A stretch of DNA of 57,570 nt from Aquirhabdus sp. (GTDB lineage: Bacteria; Pseudomonadota; Gammaproteobacteria; Pseudomonadales; Moraxellaceae). The translations under genes and the position numbers were made by a program. The notes beneath the pieces are model-generated. The model had not been told where the DNA came from, made no database searches, and saw only the letters and a program-made list of their open reading frames with translations. The stretch covers positions 1 through 57,570 of the forward strand of contig JASLHI010000055.1 in NCBI GenBank assembly GCA_030149815.1. The letters run 5' to 3'. Below are positions 25,495 to 34,515 of the stretch, piece after piece. How positions within the stretch are numbered: position 1 is the first letter of the stretch; each line of letters opens with the position of its first letter.

Positions 25495-27513
25495 ATGTCA
25501 AACGTATTCATGCCAGATCAAGAGCTCACTGAGCTCTCTAAATTACAACGTCAAGTCGAGCGTGAACGCAGTGCGCGGTTAGAAGCTGAGCGCATTGCCG
25601 AATTAAATATGAGTGAGTTGCATCAACGGCAACGTCAATTAGAGCTTTTGGAAGCTGTTGCGGGGAAGGCTAATCAGTCCAGTGATTTAACCGAAGTTTT
25701 ACAGTTTTCTATCCAAAAAATTTGCCAATTTACGGATTGGGCTTTGGGTCATGCCTATGTAGCCGATTCAGGATCTCAAGAGCATTTACAATCCACTTTA
25801 ATCTGGTCCAAAAATATCGCCTCAAGTTCTGTGATTGATCAATTTATTCAGTCAACTGAGGCGCGAGGTTTTCATCGCGGTGTGGGTTTGCCAGGTCGTG
25901 TGATGGAAACAGGCGCAGCAGCATGGGCTCTGGATATTGTCAATGATTCAAATTTTCCGAGAGCAGATCTTACATACGATGCAGGGTTAAAAGCAGCGTT
26001 TGCTTTTCCTGTGCTGGCAGGTGGAAAAGTGGCTGCAGTGCTTGAATTTTTTGGTACGGCAGCGCTGGAGCCCGATCAAGTTTTACAGCGGATCATGATT
26101 CAGCTGTGCTCGCAATTGGGTCGTGTGATTGAACGCAGTACCGCAGAAAAGCGCTTAGTTCATGATTCGATGCATGACAGATTAACAGGTTTGCCGAATC
26201 GCATTCTTTTTCTTGATCGACTACAAAATGCGATTGCCCACCAAAAACGTAATGCTAAAAAGCATCATGTCGCGGTGTTATTTGTTGATCTTGATCGTTT
26301 TAAAGTGGTGAATGATAGCTTGGGGCATTTAGTTGGCGATAAGTTATTGACCTTAGTTGCGCATCGAATACAGTCAATTGTGCGTACCGAAGATACGGTT
26401 GCGAGATTTGCGTATCTCCGTGATAAGGATACTTTGGCGCGTTTGGGTAGCGATGAGTTTGTGGTGCTTTTGGATGATATTCGTTCTCCTGATGATGCCT
26501 TGCGTGTTGCGGAGCGCATCCAACGAACTTTGGTGACTTTTCCATTTAATTTGGATGGTCAGGATGTCTATGTGACTGCCAGTATTGGACTTGCAACCAC
26601 TGCTGATGCACAAACTGCAGCCGAAGATTTACTGCGTAATGCCAACCTTGCGATGTATCGTGCTAAAACTTTGGGAGGTTCTTGCTCAGAGTCCTTTGAT
26701 CAAAGCATGCAAATCCGAGCAATGAACCGCTTGATTGTAGAAAGCGATATGCGTCGCGGATTGATTGAAAATAAATTTATTTTGCATTACCAGCCGATCG
26801 TGTCATTAAAGACGGGCGTCATCATGGGCTTTGAGGCCTTGGTGAGATGGCAGAGAACCGAAGATAAATTGGTCTATCCGAATGACTTTATTTATATTGC
26901 AGAAGAAACAGGTTTCATTTTATCGCTAGATATGTGGGTGTTAAAAGAAGCTTGCCGCACATTGCTTCAATGGCAACGTGATTTTCCGCGTGAACAACCT
27001 CTAACGATGAGTGTAAATCTATCCGCACGCTTATTTGCACAAGTCGATCTCGCTGAACAAATTCGTGCGATTATCCTTGTTTCTGGGGTTTTACCATCGT
27101 CTATACGACTAGAAATTACTGAAAGTATGATCATGGGTGATGCTGAGCGCTCGGTAAAAATCCTTACGGAGTTGAAAGAGCTCGGTGTTCATTTAAGCAT
27201 TGATGATTTTGGTACGGGTTATTCATCCTTGAGTTATCTACATCGTTTCCCTGCAGATACGCTCAAAATTGATCGCTCATTTGTGTCTCGTATGGATGAA
27301 AGTCCAGAGTGCTCACCAATTATTCATTCCATTATGAGTTTAGCGAATAATCTGAAAATGGATGTTATTGCTGAAGGTCCTGAAACGGCAGCGCATGTTC
27401 AGCATTTGCAAGGATTAAATTGCGATTATGGGCAAGGTTATTTCTTTTCAAAGCCAATAGATGCCTCGAAAGTTAAACAGCTTTTAAGTTCTGCTTTTGT
27501 TTATGCTGTTTAA
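25495..27513 (+). CDS. GAF-GGDEF-EAL cyclic-di-GMP protein
   Basis: This 672-residue cytosolic protein probably hydrolyses c-di-GMP. Residues 10-50 are a likely coiled coil, 55-215 a GAF-like sensor, ~222-400 a GGDEF domain and ~412-668 an EAL domain. The EAL site looks intact: GFEALVRW (Glu448), SVNLSAR, LEITESM, SIDDFGTGYSSL, TLKIDRSFV, AEGPET and YGQGYFFSKP. The GGDEF motif is GSDEF (318-322), with the second Gly replaced by Ser. It is preceded by a duplicated stretch, RTEDTVARF and RDKDTLARL, containing two RxxD motifs. Cyclase activity is therefore doubtful; GTP binding as a regulator is plausible. A terminator follows. Confidence 0.92.
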   Translation: MSNVFMPDQELTELSKLQRQVERERSARLEAERIAELNMSELHQRQRQLELLEAVAGKANQSSDLTEVLQFSIQKICQFTDWALGHAYVADSGSQEHLQSTLIWSKNIASSSVIDQFIQSTEARGFHRGVGLPGRVMETGAAAWALDIVNDSNFPRADLTYDAGLKAAFAFPVLAGGKVAAVLEFFGTAALEPDQVLQRIMIQLCSQLGRVIERSTAEKRLVHDSMHDRLTGLPNRILFLDRLQNAIAHQKRNAKKHHVAVLFVDLDRFKVVNDSLGHLVGDKLLTLVAHRIQSIVRTEDTVARFAYLRDKDTLARLGSDEFVVLLDDIRSPDDALRVAERIQRTLVTFPFNLDGQDVYVTASIGLATTADAQTAAEDLLRNANLAMYRAKTLGGSCSESFDQSMQIRAMNRLIVESDMRRGLIENKFILHYQPIVSLKTGVIMGFEALVRWQRTEDKLVYPNDFIYIAEETGFILSLDMWVLKEACRTLLQWQRDFPREQPLTMSVNLSARLFAQVDLAEQIRAIILVSGVLPSSIRLEITESMIMGDAERSVKILTELKELGVHLSIDDFGTGYSSLSYLHRFPADTLKIDRSFVSRMDESPECSPIIHSIMSLANNLKMDVIAEGPETAAHVQHLQGLNCDYGQGYFFSKPIDASKVKQLLSSAFVYAV

Positions 27514-27571
27514 ATCTGTTCGTGTAATTTATGAGTGATATTTGGATAGACTAACGTTTTGTTAATCCAAT

Positions 27572-27611
27572 AAAAAACCGCTGTTGCATGAATTTGCACA
27601 GCGGTTTTTTG
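27572..27611. terminator. terminator between convergent genes
   Basis: AAAAAACCGCTGT / CAGCGGTTTTTT pair, extended by TGCA..TGCA, with A and T runs on the two sides. It serves the GGDEF-EAL gene and possibly the convergent unknown gene. Confidence 0.92.
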
Positions 27612-27636
27612 TTGTCAACATGACGTGTTAAGTAGA

Positions 27637-28644
27637 TTATTCAGCAATAATCTTTGCTACGTCAGCAGACGCATAGAACTGACGCAATAACGGTTCAATA
27701 CGGGTGCGTAAATAGCCATTATCTGAAAGGTGTTTTAGCGTTTGGGTTAGTGCGGGTTCTAGCTCTGCAACGATGAATTCTGGTGTTACATTCACATCAG
27801 CAAGAAGTTCAACCAAACTACGATTGCTGTTACGTGCATACCAACCTTCAACGCCTTCTGATACAAGCGATTGCACATATTTAGTTGTGCGAATATGGTT
27901 CCAAACCACGACAACGATATGTGAGCTGGCATCGACGGTTGGTGCATCGACCAGTTGTGCAATGCTATCAACAGTTTTTGTTTTTACTTTTGCCCAAATG
28001 TCAGCAGAAAGGCGATGCACTTTATTATTACTTAGCGTTTCTTGAGTTTTCTTCTCACTCATCGTCATGATGTTACGAATATTTCGTGACAGATAGTTTT
28101 GTAATGCGTCATCAAAATTACTATCAGTTGCTTTTTCCAGCATTCCTTTTCCGAGTTTCATCAAACCTGCAGCACCAGGAATTTTCTTGGTGACGACATT
28201 GTTTTCCATATAATCTTTGATGGCATGGCTAATGGTCGTTGACAGAACTTCGCCTGTGGTTGGGTTGCTGAAAATCTCATGAATGATGGTGTTGCGTCGT
28301 TCAGTATCACTTGAAATCATGCTGATGACGGCTTCAGCAGTTGCATCAGGGATAAGATCTGAAATGAGCGTTTTTTTACCTTCTGAGTTTTTTAATGCAT
28401 CTTTAACGATATTGGCGATTTCAGTGCGGAGCTGATTACTTGGTGCGATGCCGAGTACACGTTCTAGCGCAATTTTTTGAATACGTTCTAGGTGTACCAG
28501 TGTAGAAAGTGGTGTTTCAGTAAATTCAGCAAAAAATGCCGCAACTTCGGCACGAATGACATCAAAGTTCTGTAACTGCTGAAGAGTATGTTCGACATGT
28601 GCTTGAAGTAAAGCTTCAGCTTTTGGGGAGAGAGTAGATGTCAT
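27637..28644 (-). CDS. helical protein of unknown function
   Basis: I do not recognise this 335-residue protein. It is predicted to be almost entirely helical and soluble, with no signal peptide; one hydrophobic patch (HIVVVVW) is too short to span a membrane. Charged, repeated helices suggest a scaffold-like fold (HLERIQKIALERVLG, LLADVNVTPEFIVAELEPAL). I chose the ATG at 28642-28644 because AAGGA lies 9 bases upstream; the ATG at 28651-28653 is too close to it. It lies 102 bases downstream of the hydrolase gene on the same strand, with a perfect hairpin between them. Confidence 0.75.
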   Translation of the reverse strand: MTSTLSPKAEALLQAHVEHTLQQLQNFDVIRAEVAAFFAEFTETPLSTLVHLERIQKIALERVLGIAPSNQLRTEIANIVKDALKNSEGKKTLISDLIPDATAEAVISMISSDTERRNTIIHEIFSNPTTGEVLSTTISHAIKDYMENNVVTKKIPGAAGLMKLGKGMLEKATDSNFDDALQNYLSRNIRNIMTMSEKKTQETLSNNKVHRLSADIWAKVKTKTVDSIAQLVDAPTVDASSHIVVVVWNHIRTTKYVQSLVSEGVEGWYARNSNRSLVELLADVNVTPEFIVAELEPALTQTLKHLSDNGYLRTRIEPLLRQFYASADVAKIIAE

Positions 28645-28702
28645 GTTGTACATTCCTTAAAGGTGAAAACAAAAAGAAGTTTTTATTTAACGATTTACAT
28701 AA

Positions 28703-28731
28703 CAATAATCGCTCATAAAGAGCGATTATTG
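28703..28731 (-). other. perfect 12-bp hairpin between hydrolase and unknown gene
   Basis: CAATAATCGCTC (28703-28714) and GAGCGATTATTG (28720-28731) are exact inverse copies with a 5-base loop. On the minus strand it lies 15 bases after the hydrolase stop and lacks a strong T-run. It may be a partial terminator or an mRNA processing site that sets different expression of the two genes. Confidence 0.6.
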
Positions 28732-28745
28732 GGTGTTTTATCACA

Positions 28746-29768
28746 TTATTGCGCAGCGGGTGCTGGTGTCGCAGGAGCCGCAAATTTATTCGGTGTTGCA
28801 ATGGCTTGTTTCAGGAACGGTAAATAAGCCTGCACAACAAGTTGTTCTGCTTCCAAAATCGCAGTATGTCCTACGCCATCCAAGATGACGGGTGGACGTT
28901 TATCTTTCAATTCACTCATCAATTCAGGAACGACGCCGACATCAATAATTTTGTCGTCTTTGCCCCAAATGACCAATGTCGGTGCTTCGATTGATTTTAC
29001 GACAGTTGCAAATGAATCAGGTGTATAAGATTGATTTAATACAATCAATTTTTCTACTAGTTTTTTCATGGTCGGCGCGTGATCAATCATGACTTTTTCT
29101 TGACCCGCTAAAATATCAGCTGGGATAAATGGTGGATCTTGCATTGCAATATTCAGAACATTCTTGATATCACCCGGTTTTTGCACAATCAATTGGCGTA
29201 GCAGGGTTGGATCTTTGAGATATGGGCTTTTTGTCGTTGCAAAGACCCCCGCAGGATCTACTAACAATAGGCTTTGTGTCTCAGAAAAATACAAACTTGC
29301 GTAGAGTCCTGCAATTGAGCCACCCATCGAGTGACCTGCGACATTGAGGTTCTTTTCAATTTTAAGAGTTTCTGTGAAACGGCGTAATGATTCTGCCATC
29401 GTGGCAGGTTGCAAATCATAATCAGCTGCGATCGTAGAGTCGCCGCTACCAGGTAAATCAGGAATGACGACATGATAAAAAGGTGTCAGATGGTGAGCGA
29501 CGCGATTCCAGTTGTCGCGACTGCCACCAAGACCGTGAATCAATAGAATTGTTGGGTTACTTGGATTACCGCCTTCGGAATATGCCCAATTGACGTCGCC
29601 TGCTGTGGCATGTTTTGTTGTCAGTCCAGCCCATGTACGTTCTTCGGTCATTGCAGTTTGGAAGTCCACTGCATGTGCCGCAGGAATGGTTGAGGCAAGG
29701 ATTGGGGCAATTAGCGCGATGGATAATACGATTTTACGTAAAGAAGTCTTGAGTAAGGTGGTTTGCAT
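28746..29768 (-). CDS. secreted alpha/beta hydrolase (lipase/esterase)
   Basis: This exported 340-residue serine hydrolase has a Sec signal peptide with likely cleavage after AAHA (about residue 33). The fold motifs are LLIHGLGGSRDNW (oxyanion region), AGHSMGGSIAG (nucleophile Ser), VIWGKDDKIID (Asp) and GVGHTAILE (His). This resembles lipase 3-type enzymes of Moraxellaceae. The C-terminus ends in an Ala/Pro-rich tail. Since gspF/gspG are in the window it could be a type II substrate, but that is a guess. ATG start at 29768. Confidence 0.9.
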   Translation of the reverse strand: MQTTLLKTSLRKIVLSIALIAPILASTIPAAHAVDFQTAMTEERTWAGLTTKHATAGDVNWAYSEGGNPSNPTILLIHGLGGSRDNWNRVAHHLTPFYHVVIPDLPGSGDSTIAADYDLQPATMAESLRRFTETLKIEKNLNVAGHSMGGSIAGLYASLYFSETQSLLLVDPAGVFATTKSPYLKDPTLLRQLIVQKPGDIKNVLNIAMQDPPFIPADILAGQEKVMIDHAPTMKKLVEKLIVLNQSYTPDSFATVVKSIEAPTLVIWGKDDKIIDVGVVPELMSELKDKRPPVILDGVGHTAILEAEQLVVQAYLPFLKQAIATPNKFAAPATPAPAAQ

Positions 29769-29921
29769 AGATTTCGTCCTGAATAAATGATCAATAATTA
29801 TTCCTTCATTGCGCCCAAGACTATCATATCAAGATAGAGTTGCATTGACTTTGAGTGCGTATTTTTACACGATCAAAGTCAATTGCTGTACACATCAAAT
29901 GATTTTCAACGAGGTGTTTGC

Positions 29922-30569
29922 TTATTCTTCCAGTTGGGTCTGGCTTCTCTTGGCAAAGAAACGTCGTATACCATGAATAAAGATCGGTAATAACGATAGG
30001 CCAATGATAAATAAAACGATGAGGGTGAGATTATTTTTGACGAAGGGGAGTTGTCCAAGGAAATAACCTGCAGGAACGAGTGTTCCAACCCAAAGGAATG
30101 TGCCACCCACACTAAACGCTAAAAAGCGCGCGTAAGGCATTTCGCTCATGCCTGCAACAAATGGCGTGAAGGTTCTAATAAAAGGCATAAAGCGGCCAAT
30201 CAGTACGGATTTACCGCCATGTTTCTCAAAAAACTCTTCAGCGGTTGCCAGGTGTTTACGGCTTGGAAATTTACGAGTCTCGCTAAAGAGACGTGAGCCA
30301 AATTTTCGTCCAATCCAATAATTCGTACTATCACCAATGATCGCCGCAGCACCCAACACGGTACTAATCAGCCAAGGATCAAGTTGTCCAATTGCAGCCA
30401 ATGCTCCTGCTGCAAACAGTAAATTATCACCTGGCAAAAATGGCATAAAGACCAAGCCAGTCTCACAAAAGATAATGAGAAAAATGATTCCGTAAATCCA
30501 GACTCCATCTGTGCGAATCAGTTCTTTTAGATGTTGATCAATATGTAAGATAAAATCGATTAAAGGCAT
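29922..30569 (-). CDS. DedA family membrane protein (VTT domain)
   Basis: This 215-residue inner-membrane protein belongs to the DedA family, which has been linked to undecaprenyl phosphate and phospholipid flipping and to membrane homeostasis. The signature residues are FCETGLVFMPFLPGDNLLF and GRFMPFIRTFTPFVAGMSEM (conserved Glu, Asp and Arg). About five membrane segments are visible and the C-terminus is basic. It most resembles the YqjA/YghB subgroup. ATG start at 30569. It is divergent from the ccm operon. Confidence 0.93.
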   Translation of the reverse strand: MPLIDFILHIDQHLKELIRTDGVWIYGIIFLIIFCETGLVFMPFLPGDNLLFAAGALAAIGQLDPWLISTVLGAAAIIGDSTNYWIGRKFGSRLFSETRKFPSRKHLATAEEFFEKHGGKSVLIGRFMPFIRTFTPFVAGMSEMPYARFLAFSVGGTFLWVGTLVPAGYFLGQLPFVKNNLTLIVLFIIGLSLLPIFIHGIRRFFAKRSQTQLEE

Positions 30570-30778
30570 AGCTGCAATTTACTCAAATGAGAGTGGCTGA
30601 AAGAATGGTGGACGAAACTTTTGCCAAGAGTTGAGTGAAACCCCTGTACAAATCACTGCAAAATTGTATTGTAGTTTAGCGCGCAATTTCGCACACTGAA
30701 TTTATAAGTATCTTATAGTGCTTCATCACTTGAGCCTGTTGTGACATTGTGATCAAAAGAATTTGGAGTTTTCTTCGG

Positions 30779-31504
30779 GTGAGTCTTGTAAGTCATGAGT
30801 CGACTGAGTCTGCGGGCAAATTGAGCTGGCGGACAAGTGTGCTTGTTGCACAGAATTTAACAATTGAACGTGGTGATCTGCAATTGTGCTCGCTGGTGAG
30901 TTTTAAGATTGTAGGCGGTCAGATTTTACATATCCAAGGTCCGAATGGTATTGGAAAAACAACATTACTCATGATACTCGCAGGTTTATTGCCAACTCCT
31001 GAAAGCCACTTAAAAAATAGATCATTGGATTGGGCAGGTATGTCTACGTCTGAATGGCCTATTCTTTATATTGGGCATTTGGCGGGGATGAATGCAGGAT
31101 TGTCGGTACGTGAGAATCTTACTTTTTTGCAAGGAATCAACGATTCAAACGCGAACTTAAGTCTAGCATTAGACATGGTTGGCCTGTCTGGTTATGAAGA
31201 AGTCGTTATTTCTCGTTTGTCTTCTGGGCAAAAGCGTCGCGTGAGTTTGGCTCGATTATGGATGGAGAATGGTCCAGATGCCTTGTGGTTATTGGATGAA
31301 CCTTTTAATTCACTTGATACGATGATGATAAGGCGTTTATCTGAGCGTTTAGACCAGCATGTATCGCGTGGAGGCCGCGTCATTTTAACCAGTCATCAAG
31401 CATTAACGATTTCTGTGCAAGCATTAGATTTAGGACAGTTTGCTTTGTCGCAAAATGATGAAAATACTGAGGTTGAAAATGCCGATCGTGAGTATCTAAA
31501 TTGA
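30779..31504 (+). CDS. ccmA: heme exporter ATPase CcmA
   Basis: CcmA is the ATP-binding subunit of CcmABCD, which releases holo-CcmE in cytochrome c maturation. Walker A is GPNGIGKTT, the signature RLSSGQKRRVSLARLW, and Walker B ALWLLDEPF followed by TSHQ. The start is uncertain because there is no in-frame ATG. I use GTG 30779, preceded by GGAG at 10 bases (241 aa). GTG 30839 would give the usual family length (about 221 aa), and GTG 30749 is also open. The gene overlaps ccmB by four bases. Confidence 0.9.
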   Translation: MSLVSHESTESAGKLSWRTSVLVAQNLTIERGDLQLCSLVSFKIVGGQILHIQGPNGIGKTTLLMILAGLLPTPESHLKNRSLDWAGMSTSEWPILYIGHLAGMNAGLSVRENLTFLQGINDSNANLSLALDMVGLSGYEEVVISRLSSGQKRRVSLARLWMENGPDALWLLDEPFNSLDTMMIRRLSERLDQHVSRGGRVILTSHQALTISVQALDLGQFALSQNDENTEVENADREYLN

Positions 31505-32157
31505 TCGGAGTTCTCTTCAGGCGTGAGTTGCAGCTACGTTTTATTAATTTAAGCAGTGGATTTTATGCGCTGGGCTTTTTTATATTGGTCTTACTGCTCT
31601 TTCCTTTGGCGATTGGTGCAAATGCACAGTTTTTAAATCAGGTTGGTGTCGCTGCAATTTGGATTGCAGCAGTGCTGTCTGTTTTATTGGGTACAGATGG
31701 TTTGTTTCGTAGTGAAATTGAAGATGGCACATTGGAACAATTGATTGTTGCTCGGCAATCCATTGCATTATGGGCGTTGATGAAGGTGAGTGTGCATTGG
31801 CTGACGAGTGGTTTTGTACTGGCTTTGCTGTCAATATTGTCGGTGCCACTTTTTGGGTTGAATCAGAATGAAGCGGGTGTTTTAGCTTGTTCATTATTGC
31901 TTGGAACGCCTGTATTAACGTTGCTAGCTTCAGTTGCGGCTGCTCTTACCGTATCTCTACGCAGTGGCAGTGTATTAATGTCACTTATTGCACTGCCGTT
32001 GCAATTGCCAGTTTTGATTTTTGCAACGGGGGCAGTTGAGGTTTTTCGTGCAGGAGGTGCGATATTACCGATATTTGCGTTACTTGCTGCGGGATTGATT
32101 CTAGCTGTGATTTTCGTTCCATTTGCGATAGCTGCCGCTTTGCGTTCGGCGATTTAA
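31501..32157 (+). CDS. ccmB: heme exporter membrane subunit CcmB
   Basis: CcmB is the polytopic partner of CcmA and CcmC. The 218-residue protein has six hydrophobic segments. It carries the family start FRRELQLRF and the pattern LFRSEIEDGTLEQLIVA and WALMKVSVHWLTSG. It starts at TTG 31501 within TTGA, overlapping the ccmA stop, so translation is coupled. Length matches the family (about 220 aa). Confidence 0.95.
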   Translation: MIGVLFRRELQLRFINLSSGFYALGFFILVLLLFPLAIGANAQFLNQVGVAAIWIAAVLSVLLGTDGLFRSEIEDGTLEQLIVARQSIALWALMKVSVHWLTSGFVLALLSILSVPLFGLNQNEAGVLACSLLLGTPVLTLLASVAAALTVSLRSGSVLMSLIALPLQLPVLIFATGAVEVFRAGGAILPIFALLAAGLILAVIFVPFAIAAALRSAI

Positions 32158-32211
32158 TGATATTTCGTTTCATGTAACTTTTATAAAATGTGGAATTTGA
32201 GCCGAATATAA

Positions 32212-33042
32212 ATGTCTGATATAGATTTATCTCACAAAAAACCAGTGACTGATTCTGCCAGTGATCAGGGTATTTTATTACGTCTGTGGAATGGTTTTTT
32301 ACAGACTGTGGGGATGCAGCCGTTTTATGAAATTTTTAATCCGTGGATCAAATGGCTTGCTGCAGTTGCCCTAGTTTTGCTGCTGATCGGCTCGATTTGG
32401 GGATTAGCATTTGCACCGCCAGATTATTTACAAGGCAATAGTTACCGCATTATTTTCATTCATGTGCCGAGCGCGAGTTTAGCCATGTCGATTTATTTGG
32501 CATTGGCTGTATTGGGTGTCATTAGCTTAGTTTGGAAAATAAAAACGGCATCGATTGTGGCGCAAGCAGCAGCGCCTGTCGGTTTGGTCTTATGTCTTGT
32601 CGCGCTGATCACAGGTGCGATTTGGGGTAAGCCGACGTGGGGAGCTTATTGGGTGTGGGATGGTCGATTGACCAGTATGCTGGTTTTGGCTTTTTTATAC
32701 GTTGGTGTTGTTGCGCTGTTTCATGCCTATGACCACGCTTCTAAAAACACCGCAAATCAGGGTAAAGCCGCTGCAATTTTATCAATCGTGGGTGCTGTCA
32801 ATTTGCCGATTATTAAATACTCGGTGGTGTGGTGGAATACCTTACATCAAGGTTCTACATTTAGCTTAGCATCTACACCGAAAATGCCACCGACCATGTA
32901 TATGCCGCTCGTGGTTATGTTTTTTGCATTCTGTTTTTTAGTCGCGGCATTGGTTCTTTATCGGAGCTGTACGCTGATTTTGATTCGTGAACGAAACAAG
33001 AGTTGGGTCAAAGCATTGATTGCTTCAAGGATCAAATCATGA
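32212..33042 (+). CDS. ccmC: heme-handling protein CcmC
   Basis: CcmC binds heme in the periplasmic-facing membrane and loads it on CcmE. The 276-residue protein has six membrane segments. The tryptophan-rich WWD motif (WGAYWVWDGRLTSML) and the two flanking heme-ligand His are visible, in FIHVPSASLAM and WWNTLHQGS. A ~45-residue N-terminal extension precedes the first helix. It follows ccmB after 54 bases and overlaps ccmD in ATGA. Confidence 0.96.
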   Translation: MSDIDLSHKKPVTDSASDQGILLRLWNGFLQTVGMQPFYEIFNPWIKWLAAVALVLLLIGSIWGLAFAPPDYLQGNSYRIIFIHVPSASLAMSIYLALAVLGVISLVWKIKTASIVAQAAAPVGLVLCLVALITGAIWGKPTWGAYWVWDGRLTSMLVLAFLYVGVVALFHAYDHASKNTANQGKAAAILSIVGAVNLPIIKYSVVWWNTLHQGSTFSLASTPKMPPTMYMPLVVMFFAFCFLVAALVLYRSCTLILIRERNKSWVKALIASRIKS

Positions 33043-33251
33043 AATTTGCATTTGATAATCTTCATGATTTTATGGCGATGGGGCAGTACGGTGTTTATGT
33101 GTGGAGTGCGTGGTTGATTGCTTTACTCTCGATCACCTATTTAGTCCTGCAATCTAGTTATGTTCGTCAACAATTTTTTAACGAAGAGCAGGCTAAAGCT
33201 CATCTACAGAAAGCTAGGGCAGATCGCTTAAAACAGGATTCGCTCAAATGA
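33039..33251 (+). CDS. ccmD: heme exporter accessory protein CcmD
   Basis: This 70-residue protein has one membrane helix (YGVYVWSAWLIALLSITYLV) and a charged cytoplasmic tail, which is the CcmD pattern. CcmD stabilises CcmE with CcmABC. The ATG at 33039 overlaps the ccmC stop (ATGA). An upstream in-frame ATG at 33003 lies inside ccmC and is unlikely. It overlaps ccmE by four bases at its end. Confidence 0.92.
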   Translation: MKFAFDNLHDFMAMGQYGVYVWSAWLIALLSITYLVLQSSYVRQQFFNEEQAKAHLQKARADRLKQDSLK

Positions 33252-33715
33252 AACTGATCAATCCGAAACGCAAACGGAAATTAATAGTGGTGCTATGCGG
33301 CTTAGTGGGTGTGTCTGTTGCTTTAGGACTGATTTTGTATGCACTGCGTGCGCAGAGTGACTATTTCTATACGCCAGCACAGATTACGAGTGGTGCTGCG
33401 CCGAGTGATCAGCGTATTAGAGCGGGCGGTATGGTTGTGAAAGGCAGCCTTGTTAAACCGACTGATTCATTGAATGTCCGTTTTCAGATCACAGATTTCA
33501 AATCGACAATCAATGTTCAGTACACAGGAATTTTGCCTGATTTATTTAAAGAGGGTTCAGGTATGGTGGGTACAGGCAAGTTGCACAATGGCGTTTTTAT
33601 TGCGGACGAGATTTTGGCGAAGCATGATGAAAAATATATGCCGCCTGATGTGACGGCCGCGCTGAAAGATCAAGGGCGATTAGCAAATGGTCAAGTGGCT
33701 GGTGCGGGTAGTTAG
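33248..33715 (+). CDS. ccmE: heme chaperone CcmE
   Basis: CcmE carries heme covalently on a His before delivery to apocytochrome c. The 155-residue protein has one N-terminal anchor helix and a beta-barrel domain. The heme-binding site is visible as LAKHDEKYMPP (His126, Tyr130, equal to His130/Tyr134 in E. coli). Its ATG overlaps the ccmD stop. It is the last ccm gene here; ccmF, ccmG and ccmH do not follow. Confidence 0.96.
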   Translation: MKLINPKRKRKLIVVLCGLVGVSVALGLILYALRAQSDYFYTPAQITSGAAPSDQRIRAGGMVVKGSLVKPTDSLNVRFQITDFKSTINVQYTGILPDLFKEGSGMVGTGKLHNGVFIADEILAKHDEKYMPPDVTAALKDQGRLANGQVAGAGS

Positions 33716-33840
33716 TGATTCGATGTGCTAATAATTGACGTACCAGTTCTATTGTCTGAGTCGTTATGATCTAGCATGAATAAAGGATTTCACGCATAAT
33801 TCGCCTATGAATTTTTGTGATTTTGTTTAGGTAATTCTTT

Positions 33841-34515
33841 GTGACAACTCTTCCTCGCGCGGTGGTACTCCTCTCTGGTGGTCTCGATTCTGCAACTTGC
33901 TTGGCATGGGCGATGCAGCGTTATCAATGTGAAACGCTAAGTTTTGCTTATGGTCAACGTCATTCCAGCGAGCTGGACGCTGCAAAACGTCTTGCTGCAA
34001 CTGTCGGTGTACCGCATCGAATTATCAATATTGATCTGCGTAGTCTGGGCGGTTCTGCACTGACTGATGACACGATTGACGTGCCAGAAGATGAACCATC
34101 AGGGATTCCAGTCACTTATGTTCCTGCGCGTAATACGATCTTTCTATCCTATGCATTAGCTGTTGCTGAAGTTACAAATAGTCAAGCGATTGTGATCGGC
34201 GTTAATGCGGTTGATTACTCTGGTTATCCAGACTGCCGTCCAGAATACATTGATGCGTTTGCGCGTATGGCGGCACTAGCAACTAAAGCGGGTGTAGAAG
34301 GTAATCCACTGGCGATTGAGACACCACTTTTACATTTGTCTAAAGCCAAAATTATTCAGTTAGGCACGGATTTAGGCATAGATTACGCGTTGACCGTATC
34401 TTGTTATCAAGCAGACGCTAATGGTCGTGCATGTGGTCGATGTGATAGTTGTCGATTACGTCGCCAAGGTTTTATCGATGCTGGACTGATTGATCCGACG
34501 ATTTATCAAGGCTAA
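33841..34515 (+). CDS. queC: 7-cyano-7-deazaguanine synthase QueC
   Basis: QueC makes preQ0 from 7-carboxy-7-deazaguanine with ATP and ammonia, a step in queuosine tRNA modification. The 224-residue enzyme has the PP-loop SGGLDSATCLAW, FAYGQRHSSEL, VPARNTIFLS and GVNAVDYSGYPDCRPEYI. The zinc site CYQADANGRACGRCDSC lies near the C-terminus. Start is GTG 33841. No preQ1 riboswitch is evident upstream. It is separate from ccmE by 125 bases and stands apart from other que genes. Confidence 0.96.
   Translation: MTTLPRAVVLLSGGLDSATCLAWAMQRYQCETLSFAYGQRHSSELDAAKRLAATVGVPHRIINIDLRSLGGSALTDDTIDVPEDEPSGIPVTYVPARNTIFLSYALAVAEVTNSQAIVIGVNAVDYSGYPDCRPEYIDAFARMAALATKAGVEGNPLAIETPLLHLSKAKIIQLGTDLGIDYALTVSCYQADANGRACGRCDSCRLRRQGFIDAGLIDPTIYQG

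Noticed and set aside
31580..31894. Minus-strand frame of 104 codons within ccmB
   Set aside because: It overlaps a clear sense gene and has no family signature.
33716..33840. A preQ1 riboswitch before queC
   Set aside because: I could not find the conserved loop and tail pairing in this short interval.
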